Source: Salinarimonas rosea DSM 21201 (GTDB lineage: Bacteria; Pseudomonadota; Alphaproteobacteria; Rhizobiales; Beijerinckiaceae). Taken from it: DNA of 64,000 nucleotides. Positions 8,734 to 17,552 of this stretch are shown one piece after another. The number at the start of each line of letters is the position of its first letter. Within the stretch, counting starts at the first letter, position 1. The translations under genes and the position numbers were made by a program. The DNA lies in the NCBI RefSeq assembly GCF_000429045.1, contig NZ_KE386841.1, positions 287,666-351,665 of the forward strand. Reading direction: 5' to 3'. The notes under the pieces were generated by a model, which saw only the letters and a program-made list of their open reading frames with translations, did not search any database and was not told where the DNA came from.

Positions 8734-9491
8734 AGGCGCGGCCCCATCAGTCGAGGTCCCTTGCGGCTCGGATCGTACCACGCGCAGGCGGCGAGGCCGG
8801 GGAGCAGCGCGCGACGCTCGGCGCCCGTGACGCCGTGGCGATGGACGAGGAGATCGCCGTTTCCGTCGATGCCGCGCCGCTCGCCGGCCTTCTCCTTCCT
8901 CAGCCGCGCGAGATACGGGTCCGCCACCTTGCGGAAGCCGCGGTTCGTCCAGGCGTCGACGTGCAGCATGAGGTGGCGCGCGAAGCTGCCCATCAGGGCG
9001 TGCGGATCGGCGAAGCCCTCCTCCTCGAGCGAGGTCGAGTCGGGGGCGAGCCCCGCCTCGTCGACCATCAGCCGCGCGGCGATGAGCTGGGCGCCGAAGA
9101 CGAGCCAGGCGGGCTCCTCCTCCTCGGCGCACGCCTCCGGCCAGCCGAGCCGGCCGCCGCCGATCAGCGCGTCGTCGTAGAGGATCGTGTCGGGCCAGAC
9201 GAACTCCACCGCCTTCTCGGGCGGGCAATGCGCCGCGATGGCGTCGGCGAGCGCGGCCATGCCGGCGAAGAACGCGCGCCGCGCGGAGACGAGGGGCTCC
9301 TCGGGCTCGAGCACCACGGCGAACTCGACCAGGTCGTAGCGCCCGACATGGACGAAGGTGCCGGCGCCGGCGTCCGCCGCGATCGCGCGGGCATGGGCGA
9401 AGGCGTCGCCGGATTCGCGCAGGCGCACCGGTGTGAACAGGGGGGGGAGGTCGAGCCCGGAGGCGGCTGCGACCATGTGGGACGGCGGCAC
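8730..9491 (-). CDS. Divergent biotin/lipoate protein ligase-like protein
   Basis: The 253-residue product resembles the BPL/LplA/LipB fold: PPEKAVEFVWPDTILYDDALIGGGRLGWP aligns with the KWPND...K-x-GG region of biotin ligases. The residues at the usual catalytic lysine positions are not lysine here (VWPD and ALIGGG), so ordinary biotinyl or lipoyl transfer is doubtful. It is the first gene of the formate dehydrogenase operon. I prefer the GTG start at 9491, because GAGGAA lies seven bases upstream; the ATG at 9476 lacks a ribosome binding site. The protein might use the fold as a binding domain, or act on another acyl or cofactor group (inference). Confidence 0.75.
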   Translation of the reverse strand: MPPSHMVAAASGLDLPPLFTPVRLRESGDAFAHARAIAADAGAGTFVHVGRYDLVEFAVVLEPEEPLVSARRAFFAGMAALADAIAAHCPPEKAVEFVWPDTILYDDALIGGGRLGWPEACAEEEEPAWLVFGAQLIAARLMVDEAGLAPDSTSLEEEGFADPHALMGSFARHLMLHVDAWTNRGFRKVADPYLARLRKEKAGERRGIDGNGDLLVHRHGVTGAERRALLPGLAACAWYDPSRKGPRLMGPRL

Positions 9492-9602
9492 GCGGCGTTT
9501 CCTCGTCTGGGCGGCTATCCAGCGCCCTTCCTTGGGTCTATTCCAATATAAACCGTTTCACGGCAAGAGCATCACCCAACGCTCCCGAAGGTCCGCCGCG
9601 TC

Positions 9603-11645
9603 ATGTCACAGCCCGACCGCATCGTCTTCGCCTGTTCCTGCGAGCGGACCATGCCGCTCGATACCGAAGCCCTCGCCAAGGGCCTGGAGGCGGGCTGCGG
9701 TGGGCGGCTCGAGACGGCGACGCAGCTCTGCCGGGCCGAGATCGCCCGGCTCGAGACCGCCTTCGCGACCGGCGCACCGGTGACGATCGGCTGCACGCAG
9801 GAGGAGGCCGCCTTCGCCGATGCGGCGGAGGCCGCGGGCACGAGCGCGCCCTACGCGCTGGCGAACGTCCGCGAGACCGGCGGCTGGTCGGCGGATGCGC
9901 AGTCGGCCGGGCCGAAGATGGCGGCGCTCCTCGCCATGGCGAGCGTGCCGGTGTCGGACGCCGCCCTCGTCACGCTGGAGAGCGAGGGCGTCGCCCTCGT
10001 GCTCGGCCGCGACGAGGTCGCGATCGAGGCCGCGCGCCGCCTCGCGGATCACCTCGACGTGACCGTGCTCCTCGACCGGCCCGGTGAGGTCGTGCCGCCG
10101 CGCAAGGCGGACTTCCCCGTGCTGAAGGGGCGCGTGCGCAACGCAGCGGGCCGTCTCGGCGCCTTCGAGCTGACGATCGACGACTACGCCGCACCCTCGC
10201 CGGCATCCCGCGCGGCGCTCGTCTTCGGGTCCGCCCGGGACGGCGCGACGTCCGCCTGCGACGTCGTGATCGACCTCACGGGCAGGGACCCGCTCTTCCC
10301 CGCCCACGACCTGCGCCCGGGCTACCTGCGTGCCGACCCGCGCGACCCGGTCGCCGTCGAGCGCCTGCTGCTCGACGCGTCGACCCTGGTCGGCACCTTC
10401 GACAAGCCCCGCTACGTGAACTTCGACGCGGGCCTGTGCGCGCATTCGCGCTCGCGGATCGTCGGCTGCACGCGCTGCCTCGACCTGTGCCCCACGGGCG
10501 CCATCGCCCCCGCCGGCGATCACGTCGCGATCGACCCGGCGGTCTGCGCCGGCTGCGGCCAGTGCGCCGCCGCCTGCCCGACGGGCGCGGCCTCCTACGC
10601 GCTCCCCGGGGCCGGCGATCTCGTCGCGCGGCTGCGCGTCATGATGCGCACCTTCCGCGAGGCGGGCGGGCGCGACGCCGTCGTCCTGTTCCACGACGTC
10701 GACCACGGCGAGCCGCTCGTCGACGCGCTCGCGCGCTTCGGCGACGGGCTGCCGGCGAGCGTGATCCCCGTCGCCGTCAACGAGATCGGGCAGGTCGGCC
10801 CCGAGACGCTGGCCGCGCTCTTCGCCTACGGCGCGGCCGGTGCGCTGTTCCTGGCGCGCGCCAGGCCGAAGCATCCCCTCGATGGGCTCGCGCGCACCGT
10901 GGAGACGGTGAACACGATCCTCGTCGCGCTCGGCTTCGGCGCGGCGCCGGTCGGCGTGATCGAGACCGACGATCCGGACGCGCTCGGCGCGGCCACGCGC
11001 GCGGCCGCGGCGGCCCGGGCCGGTGCCGGTTCCGCGGTGCCGGCGTCCTTCCTCGCCCAGCCCAAGAAGCGCCAGCTGCTCGAGATCGCCTTCCGCGAGC
11101 TCCACCGCGTCGCGCCGGCCCCGGTGCCGGTCGTGCCGCTCGCCGCCGGCGCGCCCTTCGGCGGGATCGTGGTGGACGTCGAGGGCTGCACGCTGTGCCT
11201 CTCCTGCGTCTCCGCCTGCCCGGCGGACGCGCTCTCGGACAATGCCGAGCGCCCGATGCTGCGCTTCACCGAGAGCCTGTGCGTGCAGTGCGGCCTGTGC
11301 GCCGCGACCTGCCCGGAAGGCGTGATCGCGCTCGAGCCCCGCCTCGACTTCGCCGCCTGGGACGCGCCCAAGCGCGTGCTCAAGGAGGAGGAGCCCTTCT
11401 GCTGCGTGGAATGCGGCAAGGCCTTCGGGACGCGCTCCACCATCGAGCGCGTCACGGAGAAGCTCGGCGGGCGCCACTGGATGTTCGCCGGCGCCGACGG
11501 CGAGCGGCGGCTTCGCGTCCTGCAGATGTGCGAGGATTGCCGCGTCCAGGCGGTCGTCGACGAGAGCTTCGACCCTCACGCGGTCGAGCGCGCACGCCCG
11601 CGCACGAGCGAGGATTACATCCGCGAACGCGGCAAGCTCTCCTGA
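9603..11645 (+). CDS. Multi-[4Fe-4S] ferredoxin-domain protein divergent from the formate dehydrogenase operon
   Basis: A 680-residue cytoplasmic protein. The first 270 residues lack classical motifs apart from an N-terminal CSCERTM. A first ferredoxin pair follows at about residues 290-330 (CTRCLDLCPTGAI, CAGCGQCAAACPTGA). After a 200-residue domain, which includes HDVDHGEPLVDALARF and a nucleotide-fold-like AAGALFLARARP, comes a second pair at about 530-575 (CTLCLSCVSACPADAL, CVQCGLCAATCPEGVI). The C-terminus has further cysteines (CCVECGKAF, CEDCR). Proteins of this build accompany DUF3305/DUF3306 and formate dehydrogenase genes. An electron-transfer or sulfur/cofactor role in maturation is likely but unproven. 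The 111-bp divergent intergenic region presumably holds both promoters. Confidence 0.85.
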   Translation: MSQPDRIVFACSCERTMPLDTEALAKGLEAGCGGRLETATQLCRAEIARLETAFATGAPVTIGCTQEEAAFADAAEAAGTSAPYALANVRETGGWSADAQSAGPKMAALLAMASVPVSDAALVTLESEGVALVLGRDEVAIEAARRLADHLDVTVLLDRPGEVVPPRKADFPVLKGRVRNAAGRLGAFELTIDDYAAPSPASRAALVFGSARDGATSACDVVIDLTGRDPLFPAHDLRPGYLRADPRDPVAVERLLLDASTLVGTFDKPRYVNFDAGLCAHSRSRIVGCTRCLDLCPTGAIAPAGDHVAIDPAVCAGCGQCAAACPTGAASYALPGAGDLVARLRVMMRTFREAGGRDAVVLFHDVDHGEPLVDALARFGDGLPASVIPVAVNEIGQVGPETLAALFAYGAAGALFLARARPKHPLDGLARTVETVNTILVALGFGAAPVGVIETDDPDALGAATRAAAAARAGAGSAVPASFLAQPKKRQLLEIAFRELHRVAPAPVPVVPLAAGAPFGGIVVDVEGCTLCLSCVSACPADALSDNAERPMLRFTESLCVQCGLCAATCPEGVIALEPRLDFAAWDAPKRVLKEEEPFCCVECGKAFGTRSTIERVTEKLGGRHWMFAGADGERRLRVLQMCEDCRVQAVVDESFDPHAVERARPRTSEDYIRERGKLS

Positions 11646-11647
11646 TC

Positions 11648-11679
11648 GCGTTCCCGCGATCGCGACATCGCGGGAACGC
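11648..11679. terminator. Bidirectional terminator hairpin
   Basis: A perfect 13-bp stem (GCGTTCCCGCGAT and its complement) with a 6-nt loop sits between the convergent ferredoxin and YggT genes. It starts three bases after the ferredoxin gene's stop codon. Confidence 0.7.
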
Positions 11680-11704
11680 GCGCGGTCGTCGCGGGGAGTG
11701 CGGC

Positions 11705-11995
11705 TCAGATCACCGCCGGCGCGACGTCGTTGATGAGGAAGCTGCGCAGGAAGAAGATGAGGAGCAGGAGCACGATCGGCGAGATGTCGATGCCGCCGAG
11801 GTTCGGCAGGATGCTCCGGATCGGCCGCAGCAGCGGCTCGGTCAGCCGGCTCAGCACGTCGTAGATCGTGCGCACCACGTCGTTGTTCGTGTTCACGACG
11901 CCGAAGGCGATCAGCCAGCTGAGGATCGCCGACCCGATGATCAACCAGGTCAGGAGTCCGAGGATCAGGTCGATCGTTTGGAAGAGCGCGATCAT
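11705..11995 (-). CDS. YggT-family membrane protein
   Basis: A 96-residue membrane protein. Two hydrophobic segments ([20 protein letters not shown] and [18 protein letters not shown]) flank the conserved cytoplasmic motif [18 protein letters not shown] of the YggT family. E. coli YggT has two such units; alphaproteobacterial members often have one, as here. The family is linked to osmotic tolerance and to cell-division or DUF167-containing operons in other bacteria, but its mechanism is unclear. The start at 11995 (MIALFQTID) is preferred to longer frames rich in Arg/Pro. It is separated from the tRNA-Ala gene by about 250 bp. Confidence 0.88.
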   Translation of the reverse strand: MIALFQTIDLILGLLTWLIIGSAILSWLIAFGVVNTNNDVVRTIYDVLSRLTEPLLRPIRSILPNLGGIDISPIVLLLLIFFLRSFLINDVAPAVI

Positions 11996-12248
11996 GAGGT
12001 CGTCCTGGCTGCGGGTCCCGCGGCCCGCCACGGACCGCCGCGCTTCGTTTAGCGGGCTTCGCCGCGGGAAACAATGCGGGAAGCGATGCGGCATCGGCAC
12101 CGGTCGCGAGCCGTGCCGCGGGCCGTGTGAATCGCCGCGCGAATCGCCGCGCGAATCGCGTTGACAGCGGCGGCGGACCCCTCTATCAACCGCCCACCCG
12201 GACGGCAGCGCCCCCAAGCGCCGCCCCAGACGTCCGGCCCGACCGGTC

Positions 12249-12328
<80 letters not shown>

Positions 12329-12388
12329 TCCTCTCGGAAGAAATCGTCCAGCGTTTTCAATGTCTTGGCGAATGGGCTTGGGTGGCCT

Positions 12389-12421
12389 TGTACCCAGTCA
12401 TGTACCCACCGGGGTGTGCCC
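12389..12421. repeat. Left-end TGTACCC repeats (possible integrase arm sites)
   Basis: TGTACCC occurs at 12389-12395 and 12401-12407, and a variant TGTGCCC at 12415-12421, 61 bp inside the attL core. The same heptamer is repeated with similar spacing inside the right end. This placement fits arm-type integrase binding sites, but binding is not shown by sequence alone. Confidence 0.5.
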
Positions 12422-12523
12422 GAATCGGCGCATGCGAGGGAATATCCGCGCCGCCGATCATCGACATCATCGGCCCTTCCGGTCGGCGTAGGCGATCGCC
12501 GCCTTCAGCCTCAGACGCGTGGT

Positions 12524-12721
12524 CTAAAGCGGGCGGCTAAGCTCCAAGGCGTCGTGCATGCGGCCGAGGATCTCCTCGCGGCTCCTCTTCCGGGCAGGAA
12601 GCAGTGCCGCGAGTCTCAAGCGCTCGGCGAGTGGGATGTCAGCGAAGCGCGTCCATAGCCCGTCTCGCAGGCACCGGGTTGGACGGCGGACCATCGAGCG
12701 CCACCGTGCGCGATCCGACAC
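12524..12721 (-). CDS. Small hypothetical protein after the DISARM methyltransferase
   Basis: A 65-residue open frame starting at GTG 12721, two bases after the methyltransferase stop, so it would be coupled to the DISARM operon. The product is basic and helical (RFADIPLAERLRLAALLPARKRSREEILGRMHDALELSRPL) with no recognised domain. The close spacing and a plausible amphipathic helix favour a real gene, but the short length and high GC leave open that it is a chance frame. Confidence 0.4.
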   Translation of the reverse strand: MSDRARWRSMVRRPTRCLRDGLWTRFADIPLAERLRLAALLPARKRSREEILGRMHDALELSRPL

Positions 12722-12723
12722 CG

Positions 12724-14457
12724 CTAGTGCTTCTTGCCGCTGCGGCCGCGCCTCGATCTCGTGCCTGGTTCGGGGATCCAGGCCTTCGGAAATGGCATCT
12801 GCATCAGAAGGCGCACCGACACGGTGGCCGTACCGCTGCGCTCGCTGAACAGCGCATTGAAGGCACCGCTGGACAACAAGGCGGCCCAGTCATCCAGCTC
12901 GTTCTCGGCTATGTCTGGCGGTGGGCTCAGAACCACGACGTGGTTTTCGGCCAATGCGCCGGTGCGCCCGACGAACGACGAGGGCAGGACGGCGGCATTG
13001 ACACGGCGGCGCTGCTGCTTGTTGCTGGTTCGCTGGACGAGGATGGACGCCTCTCGGATCAGCGAGGGGGAATTTTGGGCGCAGCGCACGTAGATCAGTT
13101 CCCTTGCCTCCTTCATCCTTTCGGGATCGAACGAGCCGTCGGGCGAAATGGCCTTGCTCCACAGAAGAGGGACCACGGCTTCGCCTCGCGGGGCGTCGTC
13201 CGACCGCTCTTTAAGAAGGGTTCCGGTCGACCTGTGCGGAACAACGGATCCGACGCGGCCCACCCATCCCAGGGCGGCAAGCGTCGTCGTCTCGGCATCC
13301 GAGCTCTCGGCCTCAATGGTCGCCGAGCCGCACGACATGCGCCATGGGGCTCCGTCCGTGGCGGGCTCGAAAGCCTGGCCGTTCAGATAAGTCCCTTCAG
13401 AAGAGAGGTAGCCCAAGGAACATCTCTTCGTGCGCACGCGGCGGCCCTTACGCTTGCGCAGGATCAGGAAGCAACAGTCCTGCTGAACGGAAAAGAAGAG
13501 GCCGTGGCGTTGATCGATATGGTCAAGCTGGAGGAGCTCGGCACGTCGAAGAACGTCTTCGCGGAACGCCTCGTAGCTGGGGCTGCCGACGAAGCTTGAC
13601 GGTAGCACGAAGCCGAGCAGACCGCCCGGGCGCAACAAGTCCAAGCCGCGGCGTACGAAGATCGAGAACCAGTTCAGGTGCCCTTTGACGATCTCCGGAT
13701 ACCGATCCCGCCAAACGGCGAATTCCGAGGCACCCAGCCGTCCGTAGGGTGGATTTCCGATGACCGCGTCGAAGAGAGGAGTCGGGAGACCCTCGAGTGC
13801 ATCTGCCTCGCGAACGAGACCGCATTCCTCGGCGGTAGGACCGAACGAAAGCAGCTCCCTTTCCACCGCTCGCCGAATCATGTGGTTGGCGAGCCGTCCG
13901 AGATCGCCCTCGACCTCCACTCCAGCAAGGCGGCTCCGCAGGTCGGCGACCCGACGATCAGGTGAGCTTCCGACGGAGAGCTCGAGGAGTCGGCGCGCAA
14001 GCGGGACGACGAAGGCCGCACCTCCCGCCGCCGGATCGATGATCCGGTGTCTTCTCAGATCTAGGCCGTGTGCGACCATAGCTTGGATAAGGTGCCGAAC
14101 GAGCGGAGGAGGGGTGAAAAACACGCCGCGCCGCTGCCGAAGCTGCGCGTCCATGGTCAATGCGTAACCGGTGGCGATCGCGTAGTCCCGTTCGTCCGGC
14201 TCCATGCCCCGCAAGGCGTCGATCAGCGCACGCGGCCCGGTGCAATGATCATTGCCCGGATCGCGTTCGAGAGAGGCATCGTACAGGTCGCGACAGAACG
14301 CCAGAGGCGCCCCGATTTGGCGACGAGCGGCCAGGCGTCGGAACTCGCCGAGGTAGAGGCGCAGAAGGCCCGGCGACGTGGATCGCGAGGCAGGAGCGCA
14401 GGCGCGACCGACCTCGCCGATTTCCTCCGTCCCGCAGATCTTCGGTCCCAGGAACAC
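12724..14457 (-). CDS. N6-adenine-type DNA methyltransferase of the DISARM operon
   Basis: The 577-residue protein has the order of Eco57I/type I N6-adenine methylases. RRGVFFTPPPLVRHLIQAM lies at about 113-132 and the SAM-binding motif I at about 138-150 (IIDPAAGGAAFVVPL). The catalytic motif NPPYGRLG lies near residue 233, followed by LLRPGGLLGFVLPSSFVGS. The C-terminal 250 residues (ISPDGSFDPERM, SILVQRT, LPSSFVGRTGALAENHVVV) look like a target-recognition region. It probably methylates host DNA so the DISARM restriction complex ignores it. The start is GTG at 14457, 12 bp after drmC. DISARM class 2 normally carries a 5-cytosine methylase (DrmMII), and class 1 a larger adenine methylase (DrmMI); this one sits in class 2 order. 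Confidence 0.85.
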   Translation of the reverse strand: MFLGPKICGTEEIGEVGRACAPASRSTSPGLLRLYLGEFRRLAARRQIGAPLAFCRDLYDASLERDPGNDHCTGPRALIDALRGMEPDERDYAIATGYALTMDAQLRQRRGVFFTPPPLVRHLIQAMVAHGLDLRRHRIIDPAAGGAAFVVPLARRLLELSVGSSPDRRVADLRSRLAGVEVEGDLGRLANHMIRRAVERELLSFGPTAEECGLVREADALEGLPTPLFDAVIGNPPYGRLGASEFAVWRDRYPEIVKGHLNWFSIFVRRGLDLLRPGGLLGFVLPSSFVGSPSYEAFREDVLRRAELLQLDHIDQRHGLFFSVQQDCCFLILRKRKGRRVRTKRCSLGYLSSEGTYLNGQAFEPATDGAPWRMSCGSATIEAESSDAETTTLAALGWVGRVGSVVPHRSTGTLLKERSDDAPRGEAVVPLLWSKAISPDGSFDPERMKEARELIYVRCAQNSPSLIREASILVQRTSNKQQRRRVNAAVLPSSFVGRTGALAENHVVVLSPPPDIAENELDDWAALLSSGAFNALFSERSGTATVSVRLLMQMPFPKAWIPEPGTRSRRGRSGKKH

Positions 14458-14469
14458 CTCAGCCCCCCG

Positions 14470-15315
14470 CTATGATCCCAGCTCACATGGGCTCGCGACG
14501 TCGCGAATCGCTCGAACCAGCCCCGCGACCACCCGCACTATGCCACCGTTCAGGACTACCCCAAGCTCCACGCTCGATCGAGCGTACCGCAGGAAGTTCG
14601 CGGAGCCCACGTAAGCGCAGTCGCTGTCGGCAAGAACGACCTTGGCGTGGAATGTCTCATAGGCGCTGGCATCGATCACGCGATGGTAGTCCACGATCCG
14701 GACGCCGGCGAGATGGGAGGCGACCGTCTCCAGCGATGGCTTGACTCGTTGGAAGTTGCGCACGACCAGGACGCGGCTCCTGGCGCGCGTGGCGTCGAAG
14801 ACCCTTGCGAGGGATGGAGCCGCCGCGGCGTTGACGAAGGGCGTGACGACGACAAGCTCGTCGATCGCCTTCGCCGCGAGTTCGTCGAGGGCTTCGTCCG
14901 TCGTGATCAGGCGGGTATGGTCGAGGGACACTTGCCGCAGAGCATCGTCCAACGCGCTCGGCCGTGTCGGAAGCGTGACCGCGATGTCGGGTGCCAGCTT
15001 CTTGCGCGCGACATTCCAAGCCGCTGCGGCGCCTTGCAGGGCCGTAGCCAACTCCGCGAGACGGCTGCCCGGAGCACAAACCCAGCCGCCCTCGACGGGC
15101 CTCAAGAGGCCGAGACCGGCGAGCACGCCCATGGCTCGTATGGCCTCACCGTCCCTCTCGACGTCGATGCCTCTGGCCACCATCCATTCGGACCTGACGA
15201 CAGACGTGGTCCCTGCGCCGGCGGCCCTGAGGACGGCGGCCACGCGGGATAGGTCCGCGCCGCCGTCCACGACAGCCTCGACAATTTCCTGCAGAAACCT
15301 TTGCCCCCCGGTCAT
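14470..15315 (-). CDS. drmC: DrmC-like phospholipase D-family protein of DISARM
   Basis: The 281-residue protein ends in a single PLD (HKD) motif: H223-A-K225 in FHAKVVLADSDCAYVGSANF, with the GSAN and downstream E (SSVELGV) of the family. A second, degenerate half (LVVVTPFVNAAAAPSLARVF) lies near residues 145-170. Single-motif PLD nucleases act as dimers. In DISARM, DrmC is the PLD protein and was reported to be dispensable or auxiliary in some tests (literature recollection). The start overlaps the drmB stop by four bases (ATGA). The N-terminal winged-helix-like region (SEWMVARGIDVERDGEAIRAMGVLAGLGLL) may bind DNA. Confidence 0.84.
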   Translation of the reverse strand: MTGGQRFLQEIVEAVVDGGADLSRVAAVLRAAGAGTTSVVRSEWMVARGIDVERDGEAIRAMGVLAGLGLLRPVEGGWVCAPGSRLAELATALQGAAAAWNVARKKLAPDIAVTLPTRPSALDDALRQVSLDHTRLITTDEALDELAAKAIDELVVVTPFVNAAAAPSLARVFDATRARSRVLVVRNFQRVKPSLETVASHLAGVRIVDYHRVIDASAYETFHAKVVLADSDCAYVGSANFLRYARSSVELGVVLNGGIVRVVAGLVRAIRDVASPCELGS

Positions 15316-17528
15316 GGCGCGGGAGTTCCCCGCCGCTCACGCGCGACCTGGGCGGCGACCTGGTAATACCCGGCTACGGAGCCTGGGGACGTAAGATCCC
15401 AGTGCGGACGACCCACCCCACGCAGGACCGAGCGGCTGAGAAGAGCGTTCCGCGTGATGCAGCTGACCTCGGGGATCAATATGCAATCCGGGCATGCCCC
15501 GCCGCGGTTGTCGCAAAGGGAACCCGACCCGCAGCGAAGCGAGGCCGGGTCCAGCATCCGTCGAAGAACGGCGTTGCCGACGGTGGGATCCGTGCAGGCG
15601 CGCCAGGCGGAACTGAGGTAATTGAGATCCATGGTGGTTCCCCGCCGGTAGACGACGTAGGCGAGGTCTGGGACAAACAGGTGTTCGCTCATGTTCCCGA
15701 GGTCCAGGCCCGACACCTGAGCGAGTTCGTGCATCAGATGATGCGCCATGGTGTGGAGCAGCGTGTAGACGTAAGCGTAGGGATTGCGTGAACCCGCCTG
15801 CGGCTTACCACGGTACTCGTCCAGCCACTTGGAGAAGGGCTGCGAGGCGAACTCCTCGATCAGCATGGCGCCAAGCTTGGCATGCGGGCCAGGCAGGGTT
15901 ATGGAGAATTCGTTTGCCTCCAGCCAGCGACGCACGATTTCCTCGTCCAATCTGACGTAAAAGGCCTCGTTGTCCTGTCGCAGGACGTAAATTGGACGCC
16001 TCGCCCCCTCATCCTCGGTTATGTAGACCCGATCGAACAAATTGAGCCGAACAGGCAGGTTTATCTCGATGTTGTTCTTCTTCCTTTCGAGAACTGGATC
16101 CGGTGAGGTGCGCGTGTAGCCGAAAGAGAACTCGCAAACCGGGAACTCGCGCACCATGCGCATGTCCTCGATCCCAAGCAGATCGAGTGCCTCTCCGATT
16201 TTCAAGACTGCTGCCTGCTCGTCCGCTGCGCGCAGGCCGGGCAACAGCGATTTGTCCGGGTGCCGGACGTTGACGACGCCCCGGAGCCCTTTCGGCCCAA
16301 GAATAGTCTCGGCCAACGTCTTGTGCTCGACAGCCTGGCGGATAGGATCGTATCTGCGCATCCAGTTCTGCCGCTCTCGGACCGCGCGCGTCAGGACGGG
16401 GCTCGGCACCATTTCCATAGGGAGATCGTCGGCCCACTGGGCCTCCATCGCCCGCAACGCGTCGCGCAGCGGCTGTGTCCCGGCTTCATTCCCCGCCTCC
16501 TCGTGGGTATGAAGCATGGCCCGCAGATCCTTGTAGCTCTTCCAGAGCCCGCCCCGTCCGGCCCGCACGAGCACGTCTTCCTTTTGCTCATCGCTGAGCG
16601 GCGTCTGCGGGTAGCCGTACTCCAGCGCCAGGAACTCGGCGAGGGCATCGTTCTGCCGCAGCCTGAGCATCTTGAACCACTTGTCGTCGACGAAGACGAG
16701 AAGCCTGTCCGCTTGGACATAGTATGCCGCGTTCGCTCGGATCGAGATCGGCTCCATGTTGCTTTCGATCCGCCAGTGTGAGCCGGTGCTTATCCCCTCC
16801 CCGATGACCTCGAGCGTTTGGCGATCCTGCTCTTCGGGCAGCGGCTGCGCGAGCGAGCAGGCCGTGCATTCCAGGCGCCATTTGGAGAACACCGGCGCAG
16901 GCCTGAGCAGCTTGAAGCGCTCGCCGCCGCAGACGCATCTCACCGAGCGCCGGTCGACGGCGCGGTCGTTCGGATCCCACCGGTTCACCTTCAGAGTGAT
17001 TGGCTCGAACCCGCCGCTCCAGTGTACGAAGGCGACGTCGAGCTGCTCCCAGCTGTCGGCGCACGAAGCGGCTCCGCTGGGGCAATTATCTCTCATCGAA
17101 GCGCGCTTGGCGCAAAACTCCTTGACCGATCCAAAGGCCTGCAGCAGGTCGCAGCGGCGGCAGACGAAGGTCATGGGCATCGGCTCGTAGCCGACCCGGT
17201 CCGGCACCAGGAACTTGAAGCTGTCGCGCAGGAGCTCGATGTTGCCCTGCCGGGACCGAAAGCCGCCGCCGAGGACCAGATCCTCCCTTATCGGCGGCTG
17301 CGATGCGGTCCGAACGGCGTTCATGGCCTGCTCGAGCCAGGAACGGGCGCGTTCCTCGATGAGTTCGAGTATCTGCGTCTCCACCAGGTCGCCAAGGCTC
17401 TCGGCAGTCGACGCCTTCACCGGCCGGGCGTGGCACGCGCCCATCCCCCCCTCGAACGAGAAGAAGCTTCCGGGTGCGTACGTCATCCCGACCTGGGTTC
17501 GGGAGCGGTTCATTTCGTAATCGCTCAT
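15312..17528 (-). CDS. drmB: DrmB-like protein with DUF1998 domain
   Basis: A 738-residue partner of the DrmA helicase. Cysteine pairs in the N-terminal half (CRRCDLL near residue 122, CVCGGE and CTAC near 200-225) suggest zinc sites. The C-terminal DUF1998 region carries LLHTMAHHLMHELAQVSGLD. A second cysteine cluster (LRCGSGSLCDN, ACPDC, VSC; about residues 663-691) closes the domain. In described DISARM systems DrmA and DrmB form a DNA-binding complex that recognises a 5' single-stranded overhang. It begins 24 bp after drmA, and its stop overlaps drmC. Confidence 0.88.
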   Translation of the reverse strand: MSDYEMNRSRTQVGMTYAPGSFFSFEGGMGACHARPVKASTAESLGDLVETQILELIEERARSWLEQAMNAVRTASQPPIREDLVLGGGFRSRQGNIELLRDSFKFLVPDRVGYEPMPMTFVCRRCDLLQAFGSVKEFCAKRASMRDNCPSGAASCADSWEQLDVAFVHWSGGFEPITLKVNRWDPNDRAVDRRSVRCVCGGERFKLLRPAPVFSKWRLECTACSLAQPLPEEQDRQTLEVIGEGISTGSHWRIESNMEPISIRANAAYYVQADRLLVFVDDKWFKMLRLRQNDALAEFLALEYGYPQTPLSDEQKEDVLVRAGRGGLWKSYKDLRAMLHTHEEAGNEAGTQPLRDALRAMEAQWADDLPMEMVPSPVLTRAVRERQNWMRRYDPIRQAVEHKTLAETILGPKGLRGVVNVRHPDKSLLPGLRAADEQAAVLKIGEALDLLGIEDMRMVREFPVCEFSFGYTRTSPDPVLERKKNNIEINLPVRLNLFDRVYITEDEGARRPIYVLRQDNEAFYVRLDEEIVRRWLEANEFSITLPGPHAKLGAMLIEEFASQPFSKWLDEYRGKPQAGSRNPYAYVYTLLHTMAHHLMHELAQVSGLDLGNMSEHLFVPDLAYVVYRRGTTMDLNYLSSAWRACTDPTVGNAVLRRMLDPASLRCGSGSLCDNRGGACPDCILIPEVSCITRNALLSRSVLRGVGRPHWDLTSPGSVAGYYQVAAQVARERRGTPAP

Positions 17529-17552
17529 GGACTTGCCTGCTCCCCGGCTGCG

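Noticed and set aside
9492-9602. Specific sigma-70 promoter between the divergent formate dehydrogenase transcripts
   Set aside because: AT-rich TATAAA is present, but no -35 with acceptable spacing could be assigned on either strand.
9606-12074. 822-codon minus-strand open frame
   Set aside because: Antisense shadow of the ferredoxin-domain gene; the plus strand has clear cysteine motifs.
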